NCBI GenBank assembly: GCA_963781785.1
Contig: CAWAHD010000002.1
Coordinates: forward strand, 372,001 to 436,000
Direction: 5' to 3'
DNA length: 64,000 nt
DNA from: CAWAHD01 sp963781785
GTDB taxonomy: Bacteria > Planctomycetota > Planctomycetia > Isosphaerales > Isosphaeraceae
Shown here: positions 18,477 to 27,281 of the stretch, one piece after another
Layout: each line of letters starts with the position of its first letter
Position numbering within the stretch: position 1 is the first letter of the stretch
Made by a program: the position numbers and the translations under genes
Notes under the pieces: model-generated
What the model was told of the DNA's origin: nothing
Databases searched by the model: none
The model's input: the letters and a program-made list of their open reading frames with translations, nothing else

Positions 18477-19562
18477 TCACATCCGCAAAAACAGCTCGTG
18501 TTTTTCGAGGAAGCGGTTGAACCAGGTGCAGATGACGAAATAGAGACCAAACCCCAGCGCGAGATACCAGGCCGGCGAATCGTTGGGAACGTACGGCTTG
18601 ACCGCTGCGGCCACGATTGGATGAATGATGTAGGCCACAAGCGCGTTCTGGCCGAAGATGCGAAACACGCCGGCTTCCAGCCGGCCCAGGTCGCACGCCA
18701 GCGCGAACAGGGCATAGACCGCCAGCGAGAACCCGGCGGCAAACGTGAGGTACGACACGGTGCCCGCCCGCTGGCTCATCGTCCACAGCTCGATGGCCGG
18801 AGACCCCGCCGGCTTCACGAACGGCGGCAGCGCCAGCTTCCCACCCATCGAGGACAACGCGTACCCCAGGATCATCAAGACAGCCGACCAGGCGGCCAGG
18901 GTCAGGATCGAACGCCGATCCTCTCGGCCGCCCGCGATGGCGTCATAGGCGAGCGACCCGACCAGGGTGGGAATCGTCCAGGTCAAGAAGCCGAGCGGGC
19001 CGCCGTCGATCACGTTGGGAGGCTTGAGCGCCCAATTAAGGTAGAACCACGACGAGAGCCAGAGATGGAGCGCCGCCGAACCGATCATGAACGCCACCCG
19101 CATCGCCGTCCCCGTCGCGATCACCGGCAAGATCCAGACCGATGTGATCGCAATGTGCACCAGCGTCTGGAAAATCTCGCGCCGGAATGCATTCGTGAGG
19201 AAGCCCCACCACCCCAGCCGCTCGAGCTCGGCCCAGGATTTGACCTCACCGTCCAGGTGATAGATCACGAAGCCCAAGAGGATCAGGCCTGCGTTCCGTC
19301 GAAGTACGGCTAGAGTGGCCGCTCCAAACCCGCCGGTCGCCAGCCGTCTCAGAAACGTCAGACGAAAGGCAAACCCCACCGCGAAGAAGAACTGGGGCAT
19401 GATCGTGTCGGCGTAGCTGCAGTAGGTATTGTGGTGCTTGAGCACATCCGGCACGACGACGTAGCCGCCCACGAAGTTGACGAGCAACATGCCCGCAACC
19501 GTGTAACCGCGAAACTGGTCGAGCGAAATGATCCGTCGCCGCCTGGCCTCTGGCTCGCTCAT
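18477..19562 (-). CDS. Heparan-alpha-glucosaminide N-acetyltransferase-like membrane protein (DUF5009)
   Basis: 361 residues, about ten membrane helices. The N-terminus RIISLDQFRGYTVAGMLLVN followed by NFVGGYVV matches the DUF5009/HGSNAT family (LDxFRGxT...MLLVN), multispanning acyltransferase-like proteins that may transfer acetyl groups to sugars at the membrane. FGQNALVAYIIHPIV near the C-terminus is also typical. It converges with the rhomboid gene, 12 bases between stops. Activity is not proven for bacterial members. Confidence 0.8.
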   Translation of the reverse strand: MSEPEARRRRIISLDQFRGYTVAGMLLVNFVGGYVVVPDVLKHHNTYCSYADTIMPQFFFAVGFAFRLTFLRRLATGGFGAATLAVLRRNAGLILLGFVIYHLDGEVKSWAELERLGWWGFLTNAFRREIFQTLVHIAITSVWILPVIATGTAMRVAFMIGSAALHLWLSSWFYLNWALKPPNVIDGGPLGFLTWTIPTLVGSLAYDAIAGGREDRRSILTLAAWSAVLMILGYALSSMGGKLALPPFVKPAGSPAIELWTMSQRAGTVSYLTFAAGFSLAVYALFALACDLGRLEAGVFRIFGQNALVAYIIHPIVAAAVKPYVPNDSPAWYLALGFGLYFVICTWFNRFLEKHELFLRM

Positions 19563-20240
19563 CAGTCTTCCTCAAATAGTCGAATAACTCGATCCCACGG
19601 CTGCGTCTATTATGGCGTCTTCCCTGTGAGGGGAATGGCGGGCACAAAACGGTGGTGTCCGGGCTCGGGGTGACATACGCCGGGGCTTGAGTGTGCCATG
19701 GAGACCGGTTCGAAGGCAATCGGTCGCTGGTGCTCTAAGCCACCATCCTGGATAGTTCGGGCCAGGTGAAACAGGTCCGAATTCGAGCCTTCAAATCGAT
19801 GGCCTCGAGCAAACCGGCGCGCCCTTCGGGGAGACAATGCCGGAAAATCAAGCGAAAAAATTTGAAGAAATTTCTCGGGACAGGGTTGACGCGCGAGGAG
19901 AATCGTCGTATTTTGGCGGACGCCTTGAGGATTTAGATCAATGATGATCCCATGAGTGATATTTGTATCCGATGATTCTATTTCGATCTACAATCCATTC
20001 GCTGTTCTTTCTCCGCCCGGGCACGACTTCATTGTGACCCGGAAGCTTCTCTCGAAAAAAGGGGCTCGATTCCAGGCGGCAGGGACGCAACTGCCCGGTT
20101 GGGCCTTTTGTAGTGAGGACGGGTCGAGGTGCCCACCGAGGTTCGTTTCCTCAGCATTTGGCCTCACGGTCCGCGGGCCGATTCGGCAAGGATGCTCGAA
20201 TCCCCGCGGACCGCGAATGGCCAAACTAAACTAGAGAGCC
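19563..20240. other. Intergenic region, 678 bases, nothing recognised
   Basis: Lies between two leftward genes. Short open frames on both strands lack family resemblance. An A/T-rich portion at ~19850-19990 stands out from the surroundings and may mark a promoter, but no clean elements, repeats, tRNA or hairpin were found. Confidence 0.4.
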
Positions 20241-20771
20241 TCAGGGGGGGATGACCCGATCGCGGAATGGGGCTTCGGCCGCGTTCCGGATCATGTCCTC
20301 GTCCGGCGGGGCGATCAGCTTGAGAAGGGGGTTGCCCTGCGGGCGGCTCGGTGGCTTCTCGGGGATGGCGGCTGGCGGAAGGGTGCCCAGGCGGATGCCG
20401 ATCCGCTCCAGGAGCGCCTTGGAGAGCGGCTCGTCGCCGAACCAGCCGATGCGGCAGCCGACACGGGTCTGCCCCTGGTTGGGCCGCAGGGTGACGAGCA
20501 CCGAGCGGTTGTCTTCGGTTTTGCCATCGACCTTGTAAACCGATCCATCGCGACCGCGGCCGACCGACGAGATATTGAGGTCCTGCATCGCCTCCTGGAC
20601 AACGGCGGTCACCCGCTCGGGCGGCACGGCGAAGTCCTGGGTCGCCCGGCCACCTCCGTAGCTGGCCGACAGGCTTGATTCCCGTTCCAAGGTCGGTGCG
20701 ACCGTGGCGCAACCAGCCTGCCAGAGGCCGAGTATCAGGGCTCCCGCCAGTGCAATCCTTTGCGCTGCCAT
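20241..20771 (-). CDS. DUF3568-type lipoprotein
   Basis: 176 residues. The ATG at 20771 has GAGGTG eight bases upstream. The signal peptide ALAGALILGLWQAGC ends in a lipobox (QAGC), so it is a lipid-anchored protein. The body (QDFAVPPERVTAVVQEAMQD ... VGCRIGWFGDEPLSKALLER IG) matches DUF3568-like small alpha/beta lipoproteins. A Pro-rich tail follows. Function unknown. Confidence 0.7.
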   Translation of the reverse strand: MAAQRIALAGALILGLWQAGCATVAPTLERESSLSASYGGGRATQDFAVPPERVTAVVQEAMQDLNISSVGRGRDGSVYKVDGKTEDNRSVLVTLRPNQGQTRVGCRIGWFGDEPLSKALLERIGIRLGTLPPAAIPEKPPSRPQGNPLLKLIAPPDEDMIRNAAEAPFRDRVIPP

Positions 20772-20995
20772 CGCCGGCACCTCGCTGTGATCCGTTCCCC
20801 CAGCGGTATAAACACTCGCCAATCGCCTCGCTCGCGAGCCGGAGAAGGCTAACCGCAGACTCACGGATGGTCAAGCTTTGGATTTTCGAATTCCGGCTTT
20901 GATCTTCGGGTTGCGGATCTCGTATTTGCCGCTTCGATTTCCTCTCCGGTGTCTGCGGCGGGCCAAGCTCCGCGGCCGGTGGTGCCGAGGGCGTG

Positions 20996-21023
20996 TTGTT
21001 TTCGGTGGGGTCTCCCCTATAAT
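20996..21023 (+). promoter_or_regulatory. Sigma-70-type promoter upstream of rpsA
   Basis: TTGTTT at 20996-21001 and a perfect TATAAT at 21018-21023, separated by 16 bases. The rpsA start is ~200 bases downstream, leaving a long leader (about 21030-21230) that could support autoregulation of S1; no family-specific leader structure was recognised. Confidence 0.6.
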
Positions 21024-21230
21024 AGTCGTTTGCATCGGTCTGCCCCTTGCGTGGAGGGGTGGAGGTCGTTTGACACAAGGTCTTTCGCTAGCCAGTTATC
21101 CGAAAAGTAGCCTCGAGGACGCTCCGGGCCGGGATGGCCCTGGGTCAAGTTCTCGTCCGATCGGCGGCTGGTGCGGCGGTCCGCTCTTTGCGGCTGCACG
21201 CGGGGGCGGACAGGGAAATGAAGCGCGAAA

Positions 21231-23024
21231 ATGGTAGATCGCAACCTGCTACGTGAATTTGATGTCAATGAGGATGAGCTCACCGCTCTGGTGACCGGGG
21301 AAGACGGCACTGCCACACTCGAAGAATTTCTGGGCGCGGGGCAAAGCTTCGAGATCGGTCGCATTGTCTCGGGGAAGGTGGTCGAAATCGTCGGCGACCA
21401 GGTGGTCGTGGACGTCGGTTACAAGTCGGAGGGTCTGGTCCCGCTCAACGAATGGGAAGACGAGCCGGCGCCCCGCCAGGGCGACACCGTGGAAGTGTTG
21501 CTCGAGGGGATGGAAGACGACACGGGCGAGATCGTCCTGTCACGACGGAAGGCGCACCGGATGCGCGCCTGGGAGATGGTCATCTCCCGTTACCACGAGG
21601 GCGACGTCGTCAAGGGACGCGTCACCCGCAAGATCAAGGGAGGCCTGCTGGTCGATATCGGCGTCAACGTATTCCTGCCCGCCAGCCAGGTGGACATTCG
21701 CCGCCCGTCCGACATCGCCGACTACATCGATCAGGAAATCGAGTGCATGATCCTCAAGATCGATGAAAGCCGCCGCAACATCGTCGTCAGCCGCCGCAAG
21801 CTCATCGAGATCACCCGCGAGACCCAGAAGAAGCAACTCCTCGAGGAGATTGCGGTCAACCAGGTCCGCAAGGGGACCGTCAAGAACATCGCCGATTTCG
21901 GCGCCTTCGTCGACCTGGGGGGCATCGACGGCCTCCTGCACATCACCGATATGAGCTGGGGGCGGATCAACCACCCCAGCGACATGCTCAAGATCGACGA
22001 CCTCGTCGAGGTGATGGTCCTGCACGTCGACAAGGACCGCGAGAAGATCGCGCTCGGGCTCAAGCAAAAGTCTGCCAGCCCGTGGGAGAACGTCGAGAAG
22101 AAATACCCCGTCGGTACGCGCGTGATCGGCGAAGTCGTGAACGTCATGACGTACGGGGCGTTCGTCAAGCTGGAGGAAGGGATCGAAGGCCTGGTGCACA
22201 TCTCGGAGATGAGCTGGACCAAGCGGATCAACCACCCATCCGAGCTGGTGAATATCGGCGACAAGATCGAGGTCGTCGTCCTCGGTATCAACCGCGACAA
22301 GCAGGAAATCTCCCTGGGCATGAAGCAAACCCAGATCAACCCCTGGGACCAGGTCGCCAGCAAGTATCCGCCGGGAACGATGGTTGAGGGCACGGTCCGC
22401 AACCTCACCAACTACGGCGCATTCATCGAGATCGAGGAAGGCATCGACGGTCTGCTCCATATTTCCGACATGAGCTGGACCCGCAAGATCGGGCACCCCA
22501 ACGAGATCCTCGAGAAATCCCAGCGGATCAGTTGCCAGGTGCTCAACGTCGATCAGGACCGCAAACGGATCGCACTCGGGCTCAAGCAGCTCAAGGACGA
22601 CCCATGGGAGACCGACATCCCCGGCCGCTACGAACCCGGCGACCTCGTCAAGGGCAAGGTCACCAAGCTCACCAACTTCGGTGTCTTCGTCGAGCTCGAG
22701 CCCGGCCTCGAGGGGTTGCTCCACATCTCGGAGCTCGCCGACCACAAGGTCGACAGCCCCGAGGAAGTCGTCAAGGTAGGCGACGAGATCGAGGTCAAGA
22801 TCCTGCGCGTCGACCGCGGCGAGCGCAAGATCGGCCTGTCTCGCAAGAAGGCCCAGTGGAATCGTCCCGATTCCGAACGCGAAGAGGGAGCCGATGCTCC
22901 CGAATCCCCCGCCGAGACCCCCAAGGAACTCAAGGGCGGCTTGAGCGGCGGCGGTCCGATCTTCAGCAGAGGCGGGCCCGCCGCTTCAGAGTCTCCACCC
23001 CCCGAATCCAAGCCGGCCGACTGA
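21231..23024 (+). CDS. rpsA: 30S ribosomal protein S1
   Basis: 597 residues, intact. Six S1 (OB-fold) domains are visible: starting near SFEIGRIVSGKVVEIVGDQV (~38), EGDVVKGRVTRKIKGGLLVD (~124), VRKGTVKNIADFGAFVDLGG (~212), VGTRVIGEVVNVMTYGAFVK (~297), PGTMVEGTVRNLTNYGAFIE (~383) and PGDLVKGKVTKLTNFGVFVE (~470). Domains 3-6 carry the strong GLLHISxxSW motif that binds RNA, while 1-2 are divergent, as usual for ribosome-docking domains. S1 recruits mRNA to the 30S subunit. The last ~50 residues are a low-complexity acidic/Pro tail. A promoter and a strong terminator bracket it, so it is probably monocistronic. Confidence 0.97.
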   Translation: MVDRNLLREFDVNEDELTALVTGEDGTATLEEFLGAGQSFEIGRIVSGKVVEIVGDQVVVDVGYKSEGLVPLNEWEDEPAPRQGDTVEVLLEGMEDDTGEIVLSRRKAHRMRAWEMVISRYHEGDVVKGRVTRKIKGGLLVDIGVNVFLPASQVDIRRPSDIADYIDQEIECMILKIDESRRNIVVSRRKLIEITRETQKKQLLEEIAVNQVRKGTVKNIADFGAFVDLGGIDGLLHITDMSWGRINHPSDMLKIDDLVEVMVLHVDKDREKIALGLKQKSASPWENVEKKYPVGTRVIGEVVNVMTYGAFVKLEEGIEGLVHISEMSWTKRINHPSELVNIGDKIEVVVLGINRDKQEISLGMKQTQINPWDQVASKYPPGTMVEGTVRNLTNYGAFIEIEEGIDGLLHISDMSWTRKIGHPNEILEKSQRISCQVLNVDQDRKRIALGLKQLKDDPWETDIPGRYEPGDLVKGKVTKLTNFGVFVELEPGLEGLLHISELADHKVDSPEEVVKVGDEIEVKILRVDRGERKIGLSRKKAQWNRPDSEREEGADAPESPAETPKELKGGLSGGGPIFSRGGPAASESPPPESKPAD

Positions 23025-23063
23025 GCCGCAAACCCGGCACAACCCATCCGACCTGTTTCTTCA

Positions 23064-23103
23064 GGCCGTCGCTTTGACGCTCCCGTCAAGCGACGGCCTT
23101 TTT
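23064..23103 (+). terminator. Strong rho-independent terminator after rpsA
   Basis: GGCCGTCGCTTTGACG (23064-23079) pairs with CGTCAAGCGACGGCC (23084-23098) with one bulged T, around a short CTCC loop, then TTTTT. It starts 40 bases after the rpsA stop. Confidence 0.92.
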
Positions 23104-23688
23104 CGTGCGCTCTCCTGACCGCCAGGTCGGCCTGATCCGCATATCACATTGTTGTATCAGTGTTTTCGACGATCGCCTCGGGTTCCCACTCTTCACATCA
23201 CCACGACCGGAAGTATCTCTTTTATTCCTAATCTTCTCAAATCCCCAATACACCCTAGATTTGCAAGTCACTCTTAAGTTATCAAGGCGTATGGTCCGAT
23301 ACCTCGTGATGTAAGAGTGTAAGCGGCGAAGGGAATGAAGAGGAGGTCACGAGCTGCGTCCGGGGAACGATCTGGGCCTATCCGGTCGCGCTCGCAATGC
23401 CCTTTCGTCCGATCGAGAGCATCACGAACCGGGCTCGCAATGGGGCCGGCCGTGGTGTGACGAAAGGGCTGAGATTTCGGTTGGGACGCCGAGACTTTGC
23501 CGGTGAGAGCTTGAACCCGTGGGTTCGAGGCAGGAAACGCAGACAACCCGTTGACGATGGCGATTGGACGATTCGAGTCCGCCCGCGTTTGTCGCGTTCG
23601 GATCGACGTCGAGTCAATGCGGTTCCTGGCCCTCGAAATCCCCTGACGTACGCGGACCAATGTTCCGACCGACTCAACGAGGACCTAC
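23104..23688. other. Intergenic region upstream of the sigma factor
   Basis: 585 bases with no gene recognised. Positions ~23130-23320 are markedly A/T-rich for this genome and the likely promoter area for the sigma gene, but no unambiguous -35/-10 pair was found. Confidence 0.4.
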
Positions 23689-24523
23689 ATGGCCCGGATT
23701 CGCCGACACCGCCGTGACACGGTGCAGAGCCCCCTGGAGACCTATCTCCGGGAGATCAACGAGATGGCTCTGTTAACCGCGGATGAAGAGAAAGAGCTGG
23801 CTCACAGGATTGCGCGCGGCGACAAGCTGGCGCGCGACCGGATGGTGTGCGCCAACTTGAGGCTTGTCGTCAACATCGCCAGAGGCTACGTCGGTAAAGG
23901 GCTGTCGCTTCAGGACCTGATTGAAGAGGGCAATCTCGGACTTTTGCGCAGTGCAAGGCTTCGACCCGATGGTGGGTACGCGGTTCAGCACCTATGCGAG
24001 CTACTGGATCAAGCAGTCGATCAAGTGCGCCTTGGTGAATACGGCCAAGCCGATCCGGATTCCCGCCTACATGGTCGAGCTGCTTTTCAAATGGCGGCGG
24101 ATGGCGACCGACTTGCAGGAAACGCTGGGACGGTCACCGACCATCGAGGAAATCGCCAAGGCGCTCGAGCTTCCCAGGAAGAAGCTGGCAATCGTCAAGA
24201 AAGCGATCAAGGTGTATAACCTGGTCCCTCAGACGGATCAGCCGGAAAACGGCTGGAGCCTGGGTGAGATGCTCATGGACGAGCACACCCGCACGCCCGA
24301 CGTGGTGATGGTCGAGGCCGACAATCTGCGCCTGGTGCTCGACAGGCTCGACGAGATGGATAAGCGAGAGGCGACGGTTCTCCGGATGCGATTCGGTCTC
24401 AACGATGCGCCTCCCAAGACGCTCAAGGAGATCGGCGAATCGCTGGGATTGACGCGGGAGTGCGTCCGTCAGATCGAGAACGAAGCTCTCGGCAAGCTGT
24501 CGGCGTCGATGCAGGCAGACTGA
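23689..24523 (+). CDS. Sigma-70 family factor, RpoD-like without region 1.1 (one frameshift)
   Basis: Region 1.2 (SPLETYLREINEMALLTADE), region 2 (ANLRLVVNIARGYVGKGLSL, then DLIEEGNLGLL...FDPMVGTRFSTYASYWIKQS), region 3 (RIPAYMVELLFKWRRMATDL) and region 4 (VLRMRFGLNDAPPKTLKEIG, ESLGLTRECVRQIENEALGK) are all present. At ~278 residues it is a short primary-like or group 2 factor with RpoD-type -10 and -35 recognition helices. A shift near 23945, just before GFDP in region 2, breaks the reading. Because this segment is highly conserved and everything after it is perfect, a sequence error is more likely than loss. AGGA precedes the ATG. Confidence 0.88.
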
Positions 24524-24575
24524 ACGGCAGGGGTCGGGCCTGGCGAACTCCGGGCGCTCTTCGCGGTCCCTCAAT

Positions 24576-25337
24576 TCATCCCTGTCCGCGCCGGGTGAAT
24601 TTGCGCTTGTTCCAGAGCCGTCGCAGCCGAACGGCCAAGACGCCTGCGCCGCAGGTCAAGAGCGTGACCAGGACGGTCGGCTCGGGCACGGCGGCGGGCA
24701 GGCTTTTCGCGCGATGGCGCAGGTTGGTGAGCGGCCGTTCACTCGAGAAATCGGCCGTGAATTCACCGCTGAACGTGCTGCCCGCCTGGGGCGTGATCCG
24801 CAGATACGCCTCGGGCCCGAATGCCCGGGCGAGCTTCCCGTCCGTGATCTTCACGTTCAAGTCGAACACTTCGCCGTTCTTGCTCCCGGCCGCTGAGCCG
24901 TCTGGCCTCTCGGCTCCGAAGGCCGTTGGGGTCCCTTCCAGCAAGAGGCCCTGGTAGGTCTGTTCGCCGATCACGACGGTGCCGCGAATCTGAAACTTGT
25001 TGCTCGGGCTGTTGATCAGACGCCCGTGACGATCCAGCTTCATCGATAGCGATTGGCTCAAGGTGCCGTCTTCTTCCGGGAGTATGCTCACCATGTCCTT
25101 GACCGCAGGACCCAGCGAGATCAGATGCGGGGCATTCTCCACCTGGAACGTGCCCGTCTGGGTGACGGGGTCGTAGGTGTAGGTCTGAATGCCGACGATG
25201 TCGCCGGCGATATCGGGGAAGGATCGGGAAGGGCTCGACCGGATCAGGTCACCACGCGCCTGCGATATGAGTTCGCCCATGGCGGCCAGTGAGATAATCA
25301 CGACCATTCTGATGGTGATCTTGCACATCCGTTGCAT
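24576..25337 (-). CDS. PEP-CTERM sorted exported protein
   Basis: The ATG at 25337 has AGAGGA nine bases upstream. The signal peptide is KITIRMVVIISLAAMGELIS. The body of ~190 residues (DIVGIQTYTYDPVTQTGTFQ ...) is of no known family. The C-terminus is AAVPEPTVLVTLLTCGAGVL followed by AVRLRRLWNKRKFTRRGQG, a complete PEP-helix-basic sorting signal for exosortase. It is the second such protein in the window. It converges with the sigma factor, 52 bases between. Confidence 0.85.
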   Translation of the reverse strand: MQRMCKITIRMVVIISLAAMGELISQARGDLIRSSPSRSFPDIAGDIVGIQTYTYDPVTQTGTFQVENAPHLISLGPAVKDMVSILPEEDGTLSQSLSMKLDRHGRLINSPSNKFQIRGTVVIGEQTYQGLLLEGTPTAFGAERPDGSAAGSKNGEVFDLNVKITDGKLARAFGPEAYLRITPQAGSTFSGEFTADFSSERPLTNLRHRAKSLPAAVPEPTVLVTLLTCGAGVLAVRLRRLWNKRKFTRRGQG

Positions 25338-25791
25338 GAGAACGTCCTCTCGGCCGTTCACGCCGAAGCCCCAGCGGTGCGGAATTCAGGCTCTTGATCG
25401 GTCACGAGCGCGGGGGTCTCCGCGACGGTCCGGCCGCAAGAGGATGATTTTCTGAGTAGCGAGCGTCCACTGGCGAACCAGGACTCCAAGGGCGAGACGC
25501 TTGGTCGGCTCGGTTGCGGTGGGCTGTTGTCGAGGTGTTGCGCTGGGATGCGGCCCGAAACAAGAGGAGCACGATCAGTCGGCCCGTAATCCTTCACTCT
25601 CTGGAACGATCATCCTTGTCGATTGAGCGGCGCGGTCAGGACACGATGGTCGCCCTGAACCTGATCAAGAGCGGGACTCTACCGGACGACCGGGAATCTG
25701 TCAACCCAGAGGGAGGGATGGCGCTGACCGCGCAGTTGACGCCCACAAGCTCTGGTCTTACACTTGTCGTCTGCAGATAGCCGTCGTCGCT
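25338..25791. other. Divergent intergenic region, nothing recognised
   Basis: 454 bases between the leftward PEP-CTERM gene and a rightward membrane-protein gene. No promoter elements, hairpins with T runs, or small genes could be supported. Confidence 0.4.
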
Positions 25792-26404
25792 TTGAGGGAT
25801 TTGGTCGTGGATACCTCGGCGAACCGCGTACACGCAGCGCGGCGATTGGGCCTGGGAGACGGGCTGATCCTGGTCGTTGCCGTGGCAATCTCGCTGGAGC
25901 GGTTCCGGGCACTTTGGGCGATTCCCCAACACGCCGTCTGGTGCTGGCAGGCGATCGCGCAGCTCGCGGGCTGGTCTCACTGGCGCTGGGTCCTGACTCG
26001 GGAGCAGGTGATCGTCAGCCTCCGGGGCCAGGTCATCGTCCTCTTGCTTGAGCTATTCTGCCCGTTGTTCCTGGGTCTGATGGTCGCGCAGCCGCTCTTG
26101 CGCCTGCGGCGGCCCCGGCCGCCCCTCGTCGAGGTTGCTCGTCAATCAGGCTTCGTCACATGCTTGATGGGGATCCTGGCCGTCGTCCTGCTGCTGCCGA
26201 TGGGGAGCGAATGGTTTCAGCCTGCTGGCTCTCTCGCTCGGATCGACGCGAGTCATCATCCTCTTGATGATCTGGCCGCTCTGCGCACTGCCGCCGTGGC
26301 GTGCGGAAGCAACCTGGATCGACCGTCTCGGCCGCGTTGTGGGCTGGGGCTGGATCGCCGCGCTCTTGGGCGGGACGGTGCTGGGATATTTGGGATGGGC
26401 CTGA
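25792..26404 (+). CDS. Multispanning membrane protein, unknown (one frameshift)
   Basis: Start uncertain (TTG at 25792 or GTG at 25807). Helices: LGLGDGLILVVAVAISLERF, IVLLLELFCPLFLGLMVAQP and FVTCLMGILAVVLLLPMG. After ~26215 the frame must move one base, giving LSLALGSTRVIILLMIWPLC and a last helix GWGWIAALLGGTVLGYLGWA, stop at 26402-26404. No family recognised. The corrected C-terminus is strongly hydrophobic, whereas the uncorrected one is Arg-rich, which supports the shift. Confidence 0.55.
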
Positions 26405-26530
26405 TAGCGTCCCGTCGGCTGACACCCGAGTCGACCGTCTGATTCCCAACCTCATCGGACCGAACCGCCGACAGCGAGCGTGAGTTGACTGGATAGCACG
26501 ACGCCCGGCCATGCTCGCGCCGATCGGACG

Positions 26531-27019
26531 TTAGCTGATGACGATCAGGATCGCGTGCCCGTCGTGGGCCGCTTGGCCGACGAGTTCCTTGGCCGCAGCG
26601 AGGTACCCTCCGTACTCTTCGAGCAGATCATCGAGTGGCTCGTCCCAGATCTGGGGATAGACGCCCTCCCTCTCCAGTGCACTGAGGTCGAAGCGGCGTG
26701 CAAATTCCTCATCCGTGATTCCGCCCAAGGCTGAGCTCAGCAGTTCCACCTGATCCGGAAGCAGAAGACGAGCCGGCCCGTATCCGAGATCCTCATCGCC
26801 GACCGGGTCACCGCCCCCGGCGAGGAAGTTGAGTGGCGGGTCTCCGCCCCAGGCGCTGCCCGTGAGAGCGAAATGGAGACCGTGCCAGCTCTTCTCCAGG
26901 GATACGCCGTCACCTTGCTCGCCCGGTGATCGGAGCAGCTCGTGGATTCTCGAAGGGTCGCCGGTGAGCCGGCGAGCCCACTGCTCTGGCACGGAGTACA
27001 ACGTACAGATCATACCCAC
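26531..27019 (-). CDS. DUF1877 (YfbM-like) protein
   Basis: 162 residues from a GTG start at 27019 (MGMICTLYSVPEQWARRLTG), with GGAGGTG eight bases upstream. MGMICTLY is the conserved N-terminus of DUF1877, and the central SLEKSWHGLHFALTGSAWGG and LNFLAGGGDPVG motifs are also family hallmarks. A small soluble protein known from E. coli YfbM; no function assigned. The upstream in-frame ATG at 27088 is less likely. Confidence 0.85.
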   Translation of the reverse strand: MGMICTLYSVPEQWARRLTGDPSRIHELLRSPGEQGDGVSLEKSWHGLHFALTGSAWGGDPPLNFLAGGGDPVGDEDLGYGPARLLLPDQVELLSSALGGITDEEFARRFDLSALEREGVYPQIWDEPLDDLLEEYGGYLAAAKELVGQAAHDGHAILIVIS

Positions 27020-27074
27020 GGAGCACCTCCGCTCTTGGAAGACAGAGCACATCGGGTTGGCCCGCCACGTCAAG

Positions 27075-27097
27075 CGATGATAGCACACGAATCATCG
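27075..27097. promoter_or_regulatory. Inverted repeat CGATGAT / ATCATCG in divergent region
   Basis: Perfect 7-base arms at 27075-27081 and 27091-27097 with a 9-base spacer, 56 bases upstream of the DUF1877 start and in the 262-base gap before the rightward gene at 27282. Possible operator; no further support. Confidence 0.3.
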
Positions 27098-27281
27098 TGT
27101 TGGGCCGAGTCCACGGTAGAGCGAGGCTCAAGTGCCGCCGGTGCCAAGGGCGCAAAAGGGCATGGACGGATCTTTCGGGGCCAGGGTCGGCGGCGATAAG
27201 ATTGGAGCGAGGTTGCCTCGGCGTTATTTTCGCCGTTCACGTCGTGCGAGCGTCTGACCCCCAATCCGGGAGATCCCTGTC

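Noticed and set aside
20164..21078. 304-codon leftward open frame overlapping the DUF3568 gene
   Set aside because: Different frame from the lipoprotein with its signal peptide and ribosome site; Arg/Pro/Gly-rich composition.
21540..22745. 401-codon open frame antisense to rpsA
   Set aside because: Shadow of the S1 repeats; Asp/Val/Leu-rich mirror composition.
23490..23560. Possible tRNA (GTTCGA-like T-arm at about 23520)
   Set aside because: No acceptor stem or anticodon arm can be built around it.
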